A stretch of 64,000 nt of DNA, from assembly GCA_027405735.1 (NCBI GenBank), contig JAPEHQ010000008.1, positions 248,001 to 312,000 on the forward strand, given 5' to 3'. The notes below the pieces were generated by a model, which had not been told where the DNA came from, did not search any database, and saw nothing but the letters and a program-made list of their open reading frames with translations. Both the position numbers and the translations under genes were made by a program. Shown one piece after another: positions 23,042 through 34,451 of this stretch (positions are counted from its first letter, which is position 1; each line of letters begins with the position of its first letter). This DNA comes from Mucor racemosus. Its lineage: Eukaryota > Mucoromycota > Mucoromycetes > Mucorales > Mucoraceae.

Positions 23042-23294
23042 ATATGACAGACAGTTTTTCTGGTAGAAAAATGTATGTTTTTATGATAGCAGATACTGCC
23101 TATTTTGCTTAGTTTATGAGTTGATGCGCTGTAATGCTGCTTTTATATTGTCTGAAATGAGCAATTTAGCAGGGTTTTAATTGCGCTAAATAATGTAGAG
23201 CCTTGGAATCCTCTTCTACGTGCATTGTTTCTCTCTTTTTGTTTTCATATTCCAAGGATATTATTCACCATTTGATAAGGCATATCAGACTATC

Positions 23295-23953
23295 AAGCTG
23301 GTATTCTTTTATTTTATCCTAATACGCATGCTAACATGAGGGACTAATGTTTTTGATATAGGTAGCAGTCGTTATATTAGAGACTGATATTTTCATTTAA
23401 CTGCATTCTAAGATCAAATAGCATTATTTACTACTGTATTTTTTGACGTATTTCTTGATTACCAGATCAAATCGAAGGCGATGATATTTATATCTACTCA
23501 GTGAAAAGTTAGAACTAGCTACAAACCCATGAAATGCTCTAAAAAAGTAATACAATTTCAAATGATATAGAAACACAAAAAAAAAAGATAATCTGATTGT
23601 TTAGGATAGACTAAATTAACGGACATTATGGATTACATAATGAAAATAGGATTGATGGCATCATTCACTTTTAGAGTTATAAATGGATTATCCAGACTTG
23701 GTTGTAGATGCGGGAGATATGATGAATGATGCCGTAAACTTTATTTCAACAGTGGGAATGGGTATGAATGGTTTTGTGTCAATTAATCCAAGGGTTGGAA
23801 CATTCTTTAAGAATCAGCCAATTAGGAATAGGTATGGGACACTCTACATGAGCTAATTAATGATGTAGAAGAATCTTTAATTCTATTGTTCGATCAAGAA
23901 TATTCTGTATATACTACTTAACTTTGGATCTCTTGCTTTTACTGGTTCTGGTC
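23295..23953. other. Non-coding stretch in repeat island
   Basis: AT-rich. A short plus-strand reading near 23682-23852 (MDYPDLVVDAGDMMNDAV...) looks slightly protein-like but stops after about 57 codons and matches nothing I recognise. It may be a gene relic. Confidence 0.35.
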
Positions 23954-24466
23954 TGCAGTGGAATTACATACTAAAAACGCTTGATAAAATAAAACAACCT
24001 AAATTCCAAGTGTCGCTCATAAGATATGATGCCACTTGAAATGTAAACAACAATAATAAACAAACACTTCAATTGAACACAATAACAAACGCATGCTAAA
24101 AATATGAAATACCCTTTTTGAACCATACATGTCGTGTAGATGATAGCACCCTTGATCACGGCGCAATCAATAATTACACAAATAATATATATATCAAAAC
24201 AGGATTCTATCCAAATCAATAATAATAATAAACAAAGATATCAATTTAGTCAACTGCTCATCTATACTGAAGTTGCACTATCAATATAAATAAGATTCAA
24301 GCATATAAAAAACTACCCCTTAAAAATCAAGGTTACATAAAATAGATATAACAGAAATAAACAAAACAGCCATTTCCCAAAAGGTCGATATTGTCACACT
24401 TGACATGCAATCCTTTATAGTCAATTCTCTACACAATTTACCCCTTAAAATATCAAATCAATAACA
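23954..24466. repeat. Repeat R3, copy 1 (about 513 bp, LTR-like)
   Basis: Shared with 57647-59558 once the LINE insertion there is removed. It begins TGCAGTGGAATTACATAC and ends AATCAATAACA on the plus strand, and contains TATA-like CAATATAAATAAG. The TG...CA ends and size suggest an LTR, but no clean target duplication was found at this copy. Confidence 0.65.
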
Positions 24467-25849
24467 ATGTACTCAAAACTGGAAGATTAATAAATAATAT
24501 ATATCCATTCAAGTCTGGTGGTATCCAAGTTCTCCAAATCACTATAAATACCCTCATACTTTTCAATTATTTTAACTCTTCAGAAATCTTTTGTAATAAA
24601 AACTTTAGCTGCTTATAATTGTATTTCTACTGCTTTTATTTTTTTATATTTTTTTATTTTAGTAAATAACTTCGTAATTTACTGCAATAGCAATATAGTC
24701 GAACCTTAATTTTTGTATGAAATTTCGATACCTGCATCTGATAGCTGCTTGGAACATTTAAACAGCCGCGTCCGAACTGTCCGGTAAATTTTTCTAGAGA
24801 TTTAAAGCTTGGAAATATCATTAAATGGCCGCTTCCGGAGATTGTTCGGCTTTTTTTTGGAAGAGTGACCATTGGCAAAAATATGAATCATATACTACAT
24901 TTAATTTAATATCATCAATTAAATGAATCAATAGATTTGTTATAAACTTGTCAAACTTAATATACTATTATACTAACTATCCTCATCGCATCACACATTA
25001 TTACGTTATTCGAATTGCATATCAATCTCCAGCTTATGCAAGAGATTCTATTACTAGACGCACTGCGACACAACCAATGATCACATTACAATATCAACTT
25101 ACTTGTATTCAAGTTATAGAGTAATTCAGTAGCACTATGTCCCTGAAGTCTAGTTCATGAAGGGAACTAGACTCTTGAATAATTTAGTATAAATAATCAT
25201 CTTATTTTCGTAATTCCTTTTATTTTTTCGTCAGTTCTCCTCATCATTTTTTTATATTATATACTGTATTCTGAAATAAACCTAAACATAACAAATAAGT
25301 CTGTGTCTGTGTCTCTTGCCCCTTATATAATATAACCCTGATGTTGTATTTGCATATATAAATGTACCTTAAATCGCAGTTTAAATATGACAATAAACTA
25401 TACCTTAACATATTTAGCATATGTGTCATATAAACACTGTAAATAATTACCCTGATAATCACATAAGCTAAGTTTTGATAATCTAGACTTACAATGAAAA
25501 ATAGAAAATAAAGAATATTAATAATTAGTGTTGCCAAGAGCAACTAAAGACTTTAGACTGATCATCTATATCTGAATATAATTACATTAGCATAAGTGAG
25601 GATTGACACTAAATTTTAGTATGAGAATACTGTTCTAGACAGGTGTGTAAGCAATCCTTAAATCAAATATAAATAGCAGTAAACATTCACCCTTCATTTG
25701 ATTTCCTCATCTCGTTTTTATATTTAATAGAGATTGAAAAATTCTCCCGTACTTATCTTTCTTTATTATCTACATTTACAACAACTGATACAATCATTGC
25801 TACTAATAAATTGCGTAATTTGATATGATGCAGAAAACTCTTGGAGTAT
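24467..25849. other. AT-rich intergenic DNA with possible transposon relic
   Basis: No gene seen. Around 24690-24860 the sequence TAGTCGAACCTTAATTTTTG, followed by CCGAACTGTCCGG and a near-inverted CCGGAGATTGTTCGG, resembles a pogo/Tc1-like terminal region, but no partner end was found. A perfect 10-bp-stem hairpin lies at 25147-25173 (AGTCTAGTTC, 7-nt loop, GAACTAGACT). The part after 25200 may be the remainder of the deleted gag element. Confidence 0.35.
25147..25173. other. Perfect inverted repeat (10-bp stem, 7-nt loop)
   Basis: AGTCTAGTTC ATGAAGG GAACTAGACT. It could form an RNA or DNA hairpin. There is no neighbouring gene, so a terminator role is unsupported. Confidence 0.6.
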
Positions 25850-26695
25850 CTACTGATAAGTTGAGTCATCGCCAGCCTGCTTATCAACCAAAAACAAAGG
25901 CAAAACGCATTCATAGATCTCTATAATTGTCCAGGGATAGTCATCTTCCTGATGCATCACCTTCATTTGGTTCATCATAATTTGCTGATTTCTTCGAAGA
26001 AGCAATGTAAATCTATAGAACTTGGCCAACAGAGTACTTTTCAATGAACATCCAGCATTTTGTAAGTAGTTCGTGATGAATTGGTTGGTGTAATCTTGTA
26101 GTGTGTCACTATTCTTCATTTTCATTCTGAATAACTTGCCTAGTGATTCCTCAGTATTTATTCGCGTGCCATAATGCTTTCGGAACAAATCTTTGGCTTG
26201 ATTCCAGCTTTGACATCTGAGTAAATCATTTCTTACCCATGATTCATATTCAAAAGGTACGAAAATTGGTATGTACTGGCTCCATACATCTTCAATCAGA
26301 TTTCCGGATGCATGAACTACATTTTCAAATGCACTAAAGTAATGCTCGATTGTGGAATTTCTTATGTTCTCTGGAAAGTGTATGGATTGACCTTTCAACT
26401 GAAACTTTGGCATTTCATTTAAATTTATTGTGCGCGATTTAGTTGATTCCACTTTCTTCACCATTGAGCTGATTTGTGAAGTGAACCAATTTACCATTTC
26501 TTGTGCCTCATCGGCCGCCTTCATTTCTTCTGACGTGTAAGTGTCGCCAGCTTCCAAATGTATTTTGCTGAGAGTGTCCTTAGCATTTCTCAACCTTGTC
26601 GTCATCAAGCTGAGAGCTTCATCGGCATCATTATCATTAACACCATGATTACTTGATAATTGGCTCATGGATCTCTCCATGATGGGATCCAACAT
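25850..26695 (-). mobile_element. Ty3/gypsy-like retrotransposon gag remnant
   Basis: An open frame of 281 codons starts MLDPIMERSMSQLSSN. It contains a retrotransposon gag core: FQLKGQSIHFPENIRNSTIE, then HYFSAFENVVHASGN, WSQYIPIFVPFEYESWV, and CQSWNQAKDLFRKHYGTR with KLFRMKMKNSDTLQDYTNQF. This layout is typical of the gag capsid region. No zinc knuckle, protease, reverse transcriptase or integrase follows; the frame stops at 25850 and pol is missing. On the minus strand upstream (26720-27080) an AT-rich, TATA-containing region (TATATAAAGAGG near 26910) could be its 5' LTR and leader, but LTR edges could not be fixed. The element is a deletion derivative, non-autonomous. Confidence 0.75.
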
Positions 26696-27279
26696 TAGTT
26701 GGTCTTGTTCGTTGATTGACGATATAGATAATAATATAAAAGAAAACTTTTTATATTTGAAAAAAAAAAGTGAATTAGCTGATATAATAGCTAATAAAAA
26801 AAATATATAAAAAAACGGTAGTAAGTCAACTAGAATATAGTAATCTTTATTGACTTTAAGAATAATAAGCTGAGGCTCTCTATTATTTTGTCCTAAGCTC
26901 CTCCTCTTTATATATACATTTCAAATCTACTCTAATTTCGGTATTCATTCCTATTACAAGTGCTGTTATTTTCTATTATCTAAACTGTTAGTGATGGTTC
27001 CATATCGCATAAGGAATGCTATTCCAGTTTCCATATCTCTTCCAGGAATGCTATCTTGTCATGAATGATAGGAGTTGTCAACTCTAAATTAAGAAATTTA
27101 TTTTAATTCAATACCAGATGAAATGGAGATCATAGTGTATCTTAACCACATCTACTCTCTTTTTTTTTTGGCAATGCTACAAATCATCGTTCAATATGGC
27201 TGAATATTAATGAATCAGAGAAAACACAACTGGTAAAAAACAGATACTCAATGTACATTGAGGAATTGAGGTCAAGATT
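26696..27279. other. Putative LTR/leader region of the gag remnant
   Basis: Non-coding. On the minus strand it shows a TATA-like element and a following start-site-like region before the gag ATG, as expected of an LTR and leader. No terminal duplication was identified. Confidence 0.35.
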
Positions 27280-27315
27280 GATAAAAGATGCATTCATTGT
27301 GTAGAGTGTAATGGA

Positions 27316-27708
27316 TGATATATCATAAGTTTACCCAGATGTAGAAATCCAGGAACAACTATTGAAATCCAACATGGCATGACATTTAGTAACTCATACT
27401 AAATGCCATACATAACCACTAGCATTAACAGCGACTATCAGGAACATTCAGGAACAATCCGTAGCAATGAAACATAAGCAATCCTACATCTTATTCAAAT
27501 GATACAATCACAGATTCCCAATTCCACAGATTCCATTGTATATGATTTGTTCCCAAATCATATCAAGTACCTCAATACCCGCCAATTCATTAATAATATT
27601 GATAATCATATAACCATTTAGAAAACATATAAATACGAAGCATCAATGAATTAATAAAATGTATCTTTTAGCAGAGTATTTTCTATATTAGTATCTTTTG
27701 ATATAACA
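27316..27708. mobile_element. Solo LTR, family L2 (393 bp), with 5-bp target duplication
   Basis: Starts TGATATATCATAAG and ends TTTTGATATAACA, flanked by ATGGA at 27311-27315 and 27709-27713. Copy A of the host unit reads straight through this point (GTGTAGTGGAAATCGC), giving the empty site. TATA-like CATATAAATACG at about 27628 suggests plus-strand polarity. It is unrelated in sequence to family L1. Confidence 0.85.
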
Positions 27709-27966
27709 ATGGAAATCGCAACATTTTGATGGATAGAAATTACGGGACCAAGATTTTGTGTTTGCCTCAGGATTTTTAAAAGGGTTTAAAAGCATAATTT
27801 ATCAAACTTACTTAGATGTTGGATGCTAAATACTCACCATATGCTATTAATATCATCTTGTTTTTTATTTAATTGCTGTATTATTAAAAATCAAGTTTTT
27901 CGTAGCTTATAACAATGACAGTGGGATGTTTCTGATTTTAAATTGACATTTATTATAAGGCGGGCT

Positions 27967-28172
27967 GATGATACGTTTAATACTACTGTAGATGGAACCA
28001 GTCGATTTAATTTATCTGATTTGAATGCAAATACCGAGAAACCATTTGTAATTAGTACGTAAGTTGGTTCTGGTAAATTATTGAATAAATCGGCTTGGGA
28101 CAAAGAGGATAAAGAGGCGGCAATACTGTAGGCTCCAGTGATGGCCATGTTTATGTTTATGATATTGGAGAA
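27967..28172 (+). pseudogene. Dynein intermediate chain fragment, copy B
   Basis: Same exon as copy A: DTFNTTVDGTSRFNLSDLNA, the same in-frame TAA, then LLNKSAWDKEDKEAAI followed by a small insertion (CTGTAG) that breaks the frame before SSDGHVYVYDIGE. The donor is mutated to GAAGTAGG. It is more decayed than copy A. Confidence 0.7.
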
Positions 28173-28991
28173 GTAGGACTAAAAAAACTTAATGTAAATC
28201 ACCTCTAACGCAAAAATTATAAAGTAAGACTATATTATCATCAAATAAACTACCACACAATATTAACATGCGTAACGGTTTACAATAATAAGCTTGAATC
28301 AAGTGGATAAAGCATTGTAAATTCCTGAAAAAGTTCTCAAGTATTATAAAATCTCTTATTTTTAAGACTTACAAGGCTTATAAGCGGAATATTAATTTCA
28401 AAAATTATTCTTGTCCAGATCATCAATTTTGACATTTTTTAATTTTTTTTTTTTGATTGTGCAAATCTAGAGTGAATTATACTACCAATTATAAAAACAA
28501 AAAATATACAAATATACAGGATTTAGCGCTCTATTTGTTCAATAAAAAATAACAAACATTTTTACTGTAAAATATGACATGAAAATTCTTTATTCAAAAA
28601 ACCGTTTTTGGGGCAAAAGTACAAATTTTCATTATTTAATATTCAATATTAAGCTTTTATAAAATGTGTATTAGCTATGGCTACAATTTTCTCTGACATT
28701 GTAGTATATTTAAACGTTGATTTTGGTATCAAAATTTGATTTTTCTGTTTTTTGATAAAAATCATGAGTGTTGGTAAGGATAAAATGAGTCACCGCAAAT
28801 GTCCGCTACAAAGTCTGAATTTTCAGACCGTACATGGTTAAATATAAGAAAAGTTTAAAAAAACCCATTTTTTTATTTAAAACTTAGATATACAAGATAG
28901 TATAAGAGACCTAGTCGTTCAAACTTGCTATGCTCAATTACGGCGTCTTTTTACAGGCTCGCTTTTGCAGTTTTTTAATGAATGTATGCTA

Positions 28992-29637
28992 TTTAAGTTG
29001 TAATAGAATGCCCACTTTTTTTTGGGGAGGGGGAGATTTGTAGCTCATCAAACAATTCAAATTGGAAATAGCAGCAGACAGATATTGAATCTGGTAAATC
29101 TAGCATTCAAGACAATGACAAATACCGAAGTTGATAAGTTAACGACTTTTGTATCCATAATCAAGGCTGTGCTATAATACGTTGTATATATATATATATT
29201 AATACTGATTCCAATAACTGTACATGAAAAATACCAAAAAATTGTAAACCTTCGTTTTGTTAGCCCAGTTGTATTATTAGATGATCAACAGCTAATAACA
29301 AAAAGAACTAATGTATGGTAGCATTGGTAGCATCTGCAGTTACTGTTAGAACAACGTAAATTTATAGTAAAATGCAAATCAACAATTTTTGTGCTGCTTC
29401 TCAACCATTGTATTCACATTTCTTAAATGTGGACAGACAATTAACCGATCTCAGGTATATGATACACCGAGAATGTAACAGATAATTGTTAAACATTTGA
29501 ACATATATTGTACATATATAACTAAATTAGAATATTTTGCGTAACTTGATAAACGAAATTTATAATATAAATATGTATCTAGTATAGAGTAGCATTGCTT
29601 TATTATTAAGCGGTATTATTATTAAACGGTATTATTA
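28992..29637. other. Non-coding end of the repeat island
   Basis: AT-rich, with a TA dinucleotide run near 29185. Presumably it carries the terminator of the phosphatase gene at its right end. No gene seen. Confidence 0.45.
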
Positions 29638-31805
29638 TTAAACTTGTGCAGCAGCTTGCCATGCTTTTTCTAATTGAAACAATTCATTTGCATATTCAGG
29701 ACTAGGCAAAGAAGTTGATTGCCAATCTGATTCTAAGAAACTACTGACACGGCCATGAACCTGTGCTTCCATCTTCATAAGTTCAGATATGAAACCAATA
29801 TTAGGGGACATATTGGGCCTTGCTTTAATGACATGACGATATGCTCTCTTGAGAGTCCAACGTTCCGAAGTAACCAAGTAGGCCAATATAGCGGTAATAG
29901 AACGTGATTTTCCAGCCTTGCAATGTACATAAATAGGTTCATGATTCTTTTTTGCCTCCTCTAGAAAGATAAAAAGGATATTAGTTTCAATACGTAATCA
30001 TTATTACTGGGTTGCTTTAAAAATTTACCTATAAATTGAACGGCTTCCATCATGACAAGCTCAATATTTTTCATTTCCAATGTGTCACGAGCGGCAATCT
30101 TATGATAATGAACAGTATAATTACTCAATCCTTCATCTTGACATTCTTCGGCCATGTTGAGAACTCGTTTGATTTGGCGTCCTTGTATTAATTGATTTGC
30201 TTGTTCTGATGTCTCAATTTCAGGGCCTACATATAAAAAGCCAGGAATGATTTCTGAAATGATAAAACCAAAATCAGATTCAGTACGAGGAGAGCAATCT
30301 GCGGTCATGGCTTCATCGTCTTCTGTCACACGATTTAATAAAGGGTTATTTGTAGCAGCATTAATAGGGTTGTTACTAATAACAGAAATGGAAGTAGTAG
30401 GGGGAATTATCATGGTATCTTGTGGTTGTTGATGAGATCTTCTTTTAGCTCTTCGCGCCAGCGCATTTGCATTATTCACACGAGCAGCTTGTGTATCTAG
30501 ACTGAATAGACTTGTTCTTTTATGCAAATCTGTTTTAGATTCTCCAATAGTATAACTGATAGAGCGTCTCGGTATATTGTTTAACTTAATATTAGTAGTG
30601 CCAGCGCTACTAGGTAAAGGAATATTAGGGGGTAAAGAAGATTGCTGCCATTGAGAAGATTCGAGCCATTCTTCATATTGAAGAAATGATTGAAAACCAC
30701 CACATAGATAATATACTTTTCCTTGTTTCTTTTTATCAGTTCCAATGAGTCTTTCTAAAACATTAAGCAATGTCCAAGCTTGTGATGTCTGATCATCTTC
30801 TGACATTACATTATCATATACAATCCAAATTGCCTTGTTTTTCTTTTTTTGTTCAGCTTCCACGGCTTTTTGCTCCAAAATAGTCGAGAACTTCTGCGTT
30901 GATTGTTGCTTTGAAAGATAAATATCTCGACCTTCGGGGGTTGTAATGAAGTTTTCAAGGTTAAAATTTGAAACAGTACCTCGTTGATATCTTTTAATCA
31001 GTAAAGATGGCAAATTAACATTTAAGGAGCCTCGGATACGACGTTTTTGGTACTCCATAATATTTCGGACATCAATTAGCGTCACCATAGATCCTTGACC
31101 TTGTTGCTCAGCAGTAAGCAGCTCAATTAATTCATCTGGTTCAATGGGATCTGCTTCTCTTTCCATAGTCTTAGCATGCGATTCAGAATGTGTGCGATTC
31201 AGCTTTTGAATAGGCTGTTGTAAAGGAATCTGCAAATGTTGGTGACTAATAGATCGATGTGGGACGAGTAAAGGAGGTTGTGTGGTGCCTAATTGAGCCA
31301 ACAACACCTCGGTATCATCCTTCAAACCAACCAATTTATCCAATTTTGCCAATTGGACAGCGGTCAAGGATAGCTCAGCCATTGTAGGATTATTTGATTT
31401 ATTAGATGGAAAATGTCCAAATGTAAATGAATGTCTATTCACATCTTGAACAGAAACTAAATGATGACGCCTCTTGCGCTGTTCTGCTGAATGTCGTTTT
31501 CTTTGTCTTGCCATGGAAACATTTTCTTTTTGAAGTGCAGGAAGGGAAGTAGGAGGAGAAGGAGAAGGAGAAGGGTGATGATGCTGAGGAGAAGGGGGAG
31601 CATGCAATTCAATTGTTGCAATATTCGGTAATGACATTGATGGTCTAGGTTGACTTATTATGTTGAGATTTTCATCTTGCTTTTTCAGCTTTTTTGAGGA
31701 AGAGGTAAGATTGATTGGAAATCTTTTTAAAATACTGTTCGCTAAACTTGATTTTTTTTTATCATTCGTTGAATTTGGTTTCTTTCTATATCTATCAAAT
31801 AACAT
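29638..31805 (-). CDS. Rhodanese-like plus dual-specificity phosphatase (MAPK-phosphatase type)
   Basis: Two exons (30029-31805, 29638-29960) give 699 aa. A basic, Pro/Ser-rich N-terminus precedes a rhodanese/CDC25-like domain at about residues 220-395 (ELIELLTAEQQGQGSMVTLI, then DVRNIMEYQKRRIRGSLNVN, ending VYYLCGGFQSF). Its loop lacks an obvious C-x5-R active site in the part seen, consistent with a MAP-kinase-binding module. The dual-specificity phosphatase domain starts FGFIISEIIPGFLYVGP and has the catalytic loop VHCKAGKSRS with nucleophilic Cys, and the AYLV helix after it. Rhodanese plus DSPc is the layout of animal MKPs and of fungal Msg5/Pmp1-like enzymes, which dephosphorylate Thr and Tyr of MAP kinases. 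The intron splits the protein just before the catalytic loop (VQFI / EEAKKNHEPIYVH). Confidence 0.85.
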
Positions 31806-32927
31806 TTTTGAGGAAAGAAATAAGAGAAGAAAGAAAGAAAGAAAGTCGAAAAAGAAAACTGGTACAACAGTATAGATAATTCACTTTTTGATGATGATAA
31901 TTTCTTTGTGAGACTTGCAGAATAGCGAAAATTTAAACTTCAATATCTAATGTGGGTTCTGGGGAATTAACCTTTTCGTTATTAAAGTAAAAAGACAAAG
32001 GGGAGGGTATCATCGTTCTCAATTCAATAGCCGATATTATTAATATCAAGCATATATTTTATATACACATTACATGATTGAATGTAGTTTCTTTTTGCAA
32101 CAAGAAAACATATGTTAACAGAAAAAATATCAAAAAATTTAAAAGAAATACATATACATTTATTGATTTAATATTTCGTGTAACTTGCCCCTGTACTAAA
32201 AAAGTATTTCAATCATTAACAAAAAAAAAAAAAGCTATTAATAAAAAATCATTTAATTGTAAAAAGATTAGCTATACAACCGTAATATATATAATGAAAA
32301 AACATATGCCAAATAAAGCACAATTAAGTACGTCAAATTAACAGAGATCTATATTAGTGAGTGTGTGAGTGAATGTGTGAGTGAATGTGTGAGTGAATGT
32401 GTGTGAGTATGTGGTGCTGATTTTTTTTTTTTTTTTTTTTTTTTTTTGTATTCAGTCCATAATGTAAAAAATGCCATGCATTATGAATCAACCAAAGCTA
32501 TCATGGCCTTCTACGCTCAATTATAGATTGCCATTGGAGTTAAAAAAAGAAGAGAGAGAAAAAAAGTGATTTTCAATCACATATAAAGAAAAAAGTGATT
32601 AGATGTGTGTAACAATGAATACACGTTCTACATTCGATGATGAAACATGCCTTTGGTTGTACATTTATGAATATGATCAACATATATAAAATTATATTAA
32701 AAATAGTGCAATTGACAACATTTACATAATGAATAAAAATACACATGAGGGGGGGGGGATATCGTCATACTATCATTACAAATGCATGAAACTACACAAG
32801 CTTTATACGCAAATTCTCGCTCATTTTTGTCGTTGTTCATTTATATATAAATATTGTTTTAAAGCAAAAAAATATACAAAAAAAAAAAAAAAAAAAAAAA
32901 AAAGTGGTATGTATCAAAAAATGTTAT
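31806..32927. other. Intergenic stretch with simple repeats
   Basis: Promoter side of the phosphatase (GAAA-rich run at about 31815-31850) and 3' side of eIF4E2. It contains a 12-bp tandem array (GTGTGAGTGAAT, about three to four units, 32356-32412), a T run after 32420, a G9 run near 32750 and an A run near 32880-32903. No gene recognised; frames at 32078-32341 and 32729-32959 are low-complexity. Confidence 0.5.
32356..32412 (+). repeat. 12-bp tandem repeat
   Basis: Unit GTGTGAGTGAAT repeated with small variations in non-coding DNA. Confidence 0.85.
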
Positions 32928-33703
32928 TCATCGAAATACATCGGTATTACGGAAACTAGAATTATCCCGAAGTGCATCATTATGTGTCTTGTATTCCATA
33001 GTTGTTTCTGATGGTAAATTTAAATGCTTTTTGATTGTATCTCTACATTTTAACAAATTAATTAGATGTACAGATGAAAAAGGATACATTTTCCTGATAA
33101 TTACCTGATTTTAAGATTGATTTTTCCATTGGATGATGTCTTGTTCCAAACTGAAATAATATCTTCTGATCCTCTAATGGATAAAACTGCACCACAGATT
33201 TCATCTTTTACATCAAATTGATCTCCAATAATTGCTAATACTAATGATTCCCAATATCTGCTTGCTAATCCCTTTTTTATTCTAACAATCCACTTTCCGC
33301 CATTGATATTTACATCATCCTATAAACATGATTCAATATCCCGGTGCACAAAGAAATCCTCGGTCAAATCTTACCTCCCAAACTGGTCTTACACCTTCTT
33401 TAAATAAATGATAATCGCTAATGTTGGGCAATTCGCTAGGGCGACGAAGATGGCTATATACAGCCCAGAATTCCTCAATCTACATCAAAGGCATTTGTAT
33501 AAATACATAGTGAAACATTATAATATTTGCATAATTACCGTATTAAATGTTGCAATCTTCTTCATAGCACCTTCGTAATTTGTGATTTTCTCTCCTGGAG
33601 AACGGTGCATAAACCAAAACACCCACCCATAATGAAGCGCGTGTGATTTTTCCTCATTAAACCGAGTTTCATTTGTTAATTCTAATGATGTTGTATTATT
33701 CAT
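32928..33703 (-). CDS. Class II cap-binding protein eIF4E2/4EHP
   Basis: Exons 33539-33703, 33375-33479, 33105-33319 and 32928-33042 give 199 aa. The sequence follows animal 4EHP almost block for block: YGWVFWFMHRSPGEK, FWAVYSHLRRPSELP, HLFKEGVRPVWEDD, NGGKWIVRIKKGLASRYWES, LAIIGDQF, EICGAVLSIR, DIISVWNKTS and MEYKTHNDAL. Class II eIF4Es replace one of the two cap-stacking tryptophans. The second is kept here in VRPVWEDD and the first region reads WVFWF, so substitution at the first position should be checked by alignment. Class II proteins bind the cap weakly and usually repress translation through GIGYF partners rather than recruit ribosomes. The extreme C-terminus is short. No lesion seen. 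Saccharomyces lacks this class, but other fungal lineages are known to keep it. Confidence 0.9.
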
Positions 33704-33923
33704 GTTGAGGAGGTTTTTTTTTTTTTTTTTTTTACTTGTAGAACTAACTCGGTTTAAAGAAGAACTAATAAGTGATTTTGTTTATTATTAAGTGTATATA
33801 AATTCAAGGGAAAACAACAAGAATATTGGTATGTTTGAGAAAGAAATTTTTTTTTTTCATTGGTGGCACATTTGACAAGAGAAAGGTCACAAAAAAGTCA
33901 ATGAAAAGTGTAGTAAAAGAGCA

Positions 33924-34451
33924 TTACATTGATTTTAAATGCATTAGCTTTTGTTCCATCTTGATAATGTTCCTTTCAAGATGATTAATTTGAGTGCTCA
34001 AGTCATCATAAGCAATTAAAAGTTCCTTTTCCATATCGCAAAGTCTCGTATCGTTTCCTTCTTGTCCAATGCTTCCTTTGCTATCACTATATGCATGGCG
34101 TAAACTAGTATAAATAACATTGATAGTGGCTAGACAATCATACGAGAACTCCAACTCGGTTATAAGGCCATCGAATGTAGTTGTTGGTGGTGTATCGCCT
34201 CTGATTTCAGTAGCTGGTCCGTCCTTTTTTTGCGGCAATTTACATTTATGATTTTTGCCATAGCTATTTGGGGGATTGCATCGACGCTTCTTTCTTGTAG
34301 TTGGTATAAAATGATGATGATCTTGTAGATTTCGATTGAGAATAACTATTATCTTGCTGCTATCTTGCTGTTGTTGTCCCGATTCTTGCTGCTCTTTCTT
34401 TGCTTTCAAAGAATACTTGATAATACTATGTTGTTGGAAATTAGTAGGCAT
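33924..34451 (-). CDS. Unknown 175-aa coiled-coil protein
   Basis: Single open exon, not recognised. The N-terminal half is Gln-rich and basic (KAKKEQQESGQQQQDSSK, TTRKKRRCNPPNSYGKNHK), which could act as a nuclear localisation or nucleic-acid contact. The C-terminal half is predicted helical, with heptad-like spacing (DMEKELLIAYDDL, STQINHLERNIIKMEQKLMH). It is transcribed in the same direction as eIF4E2, whose start is about 220 nt downstream of its stop. The length and the clear change in composition suggest a real gene. Confidence 0.55.
   Translation of the reverse strand: MPTNFQQHSIIKYSLKAKKEQQESGQQQQDSSKIIVILNRNLQDHHHFIPTTRKKRRCNPPNSYGKNHKCKLPQKKDGPATEIRGDTPPTTTFDGLITELEFSYDCLATINVIYTSLRHAYSDSKGSIGQEGNDTRLCDMEKELLIAYDDLSTQINHLERNIIKMEQKLMHLKSM

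Larger units (their letters stand above)
21389..23294 (+). repeat. Repeat unit U, copy A (interrupted by a solo LTR)
   Basis: About 1.56 kb without the LTR. It is shared with 27280-28991 (same orientation) and with 62657-64000 (inverted, cut by the window edge). It contains the decayed dynein intermediate-chain exon near its start, a long non-coding middle, and the motif CGGGCTCGCTTTTGCA-like near the LTR insertion. It ends near the sequence ATATCAGACTATC. No gene is intact. Confidence 0.85.
27280..28991 (+). repeat. Repeat unit U, copy B (interrupted by a different solo LTR)
   Basis: Begins at the same point as copy A (GATAAAAGATGCATTCATTG), is broken by the 393-bp solo LTR, resumes with GGAAATCGCAACATTTTGATG, and diverges from copy A after GAATGTATGCTATTT at about 28991. 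It therefore lacks the 3' third of the unit. Confidence 0.85.

Noticed and set aside
22812..23042. A 76-codon open frame, repeated at 57274-57504
   Set aside because: Both copies lie inside the 348-bp solo LTR, and the conservation is explained by the LTR sequence itself.
24690..24860. Pogo/Tc1-like terminal sequence
   Set aside because: Only one possible end was seen, without a partner inverted end or a target duplication, so it is not reported as an element.
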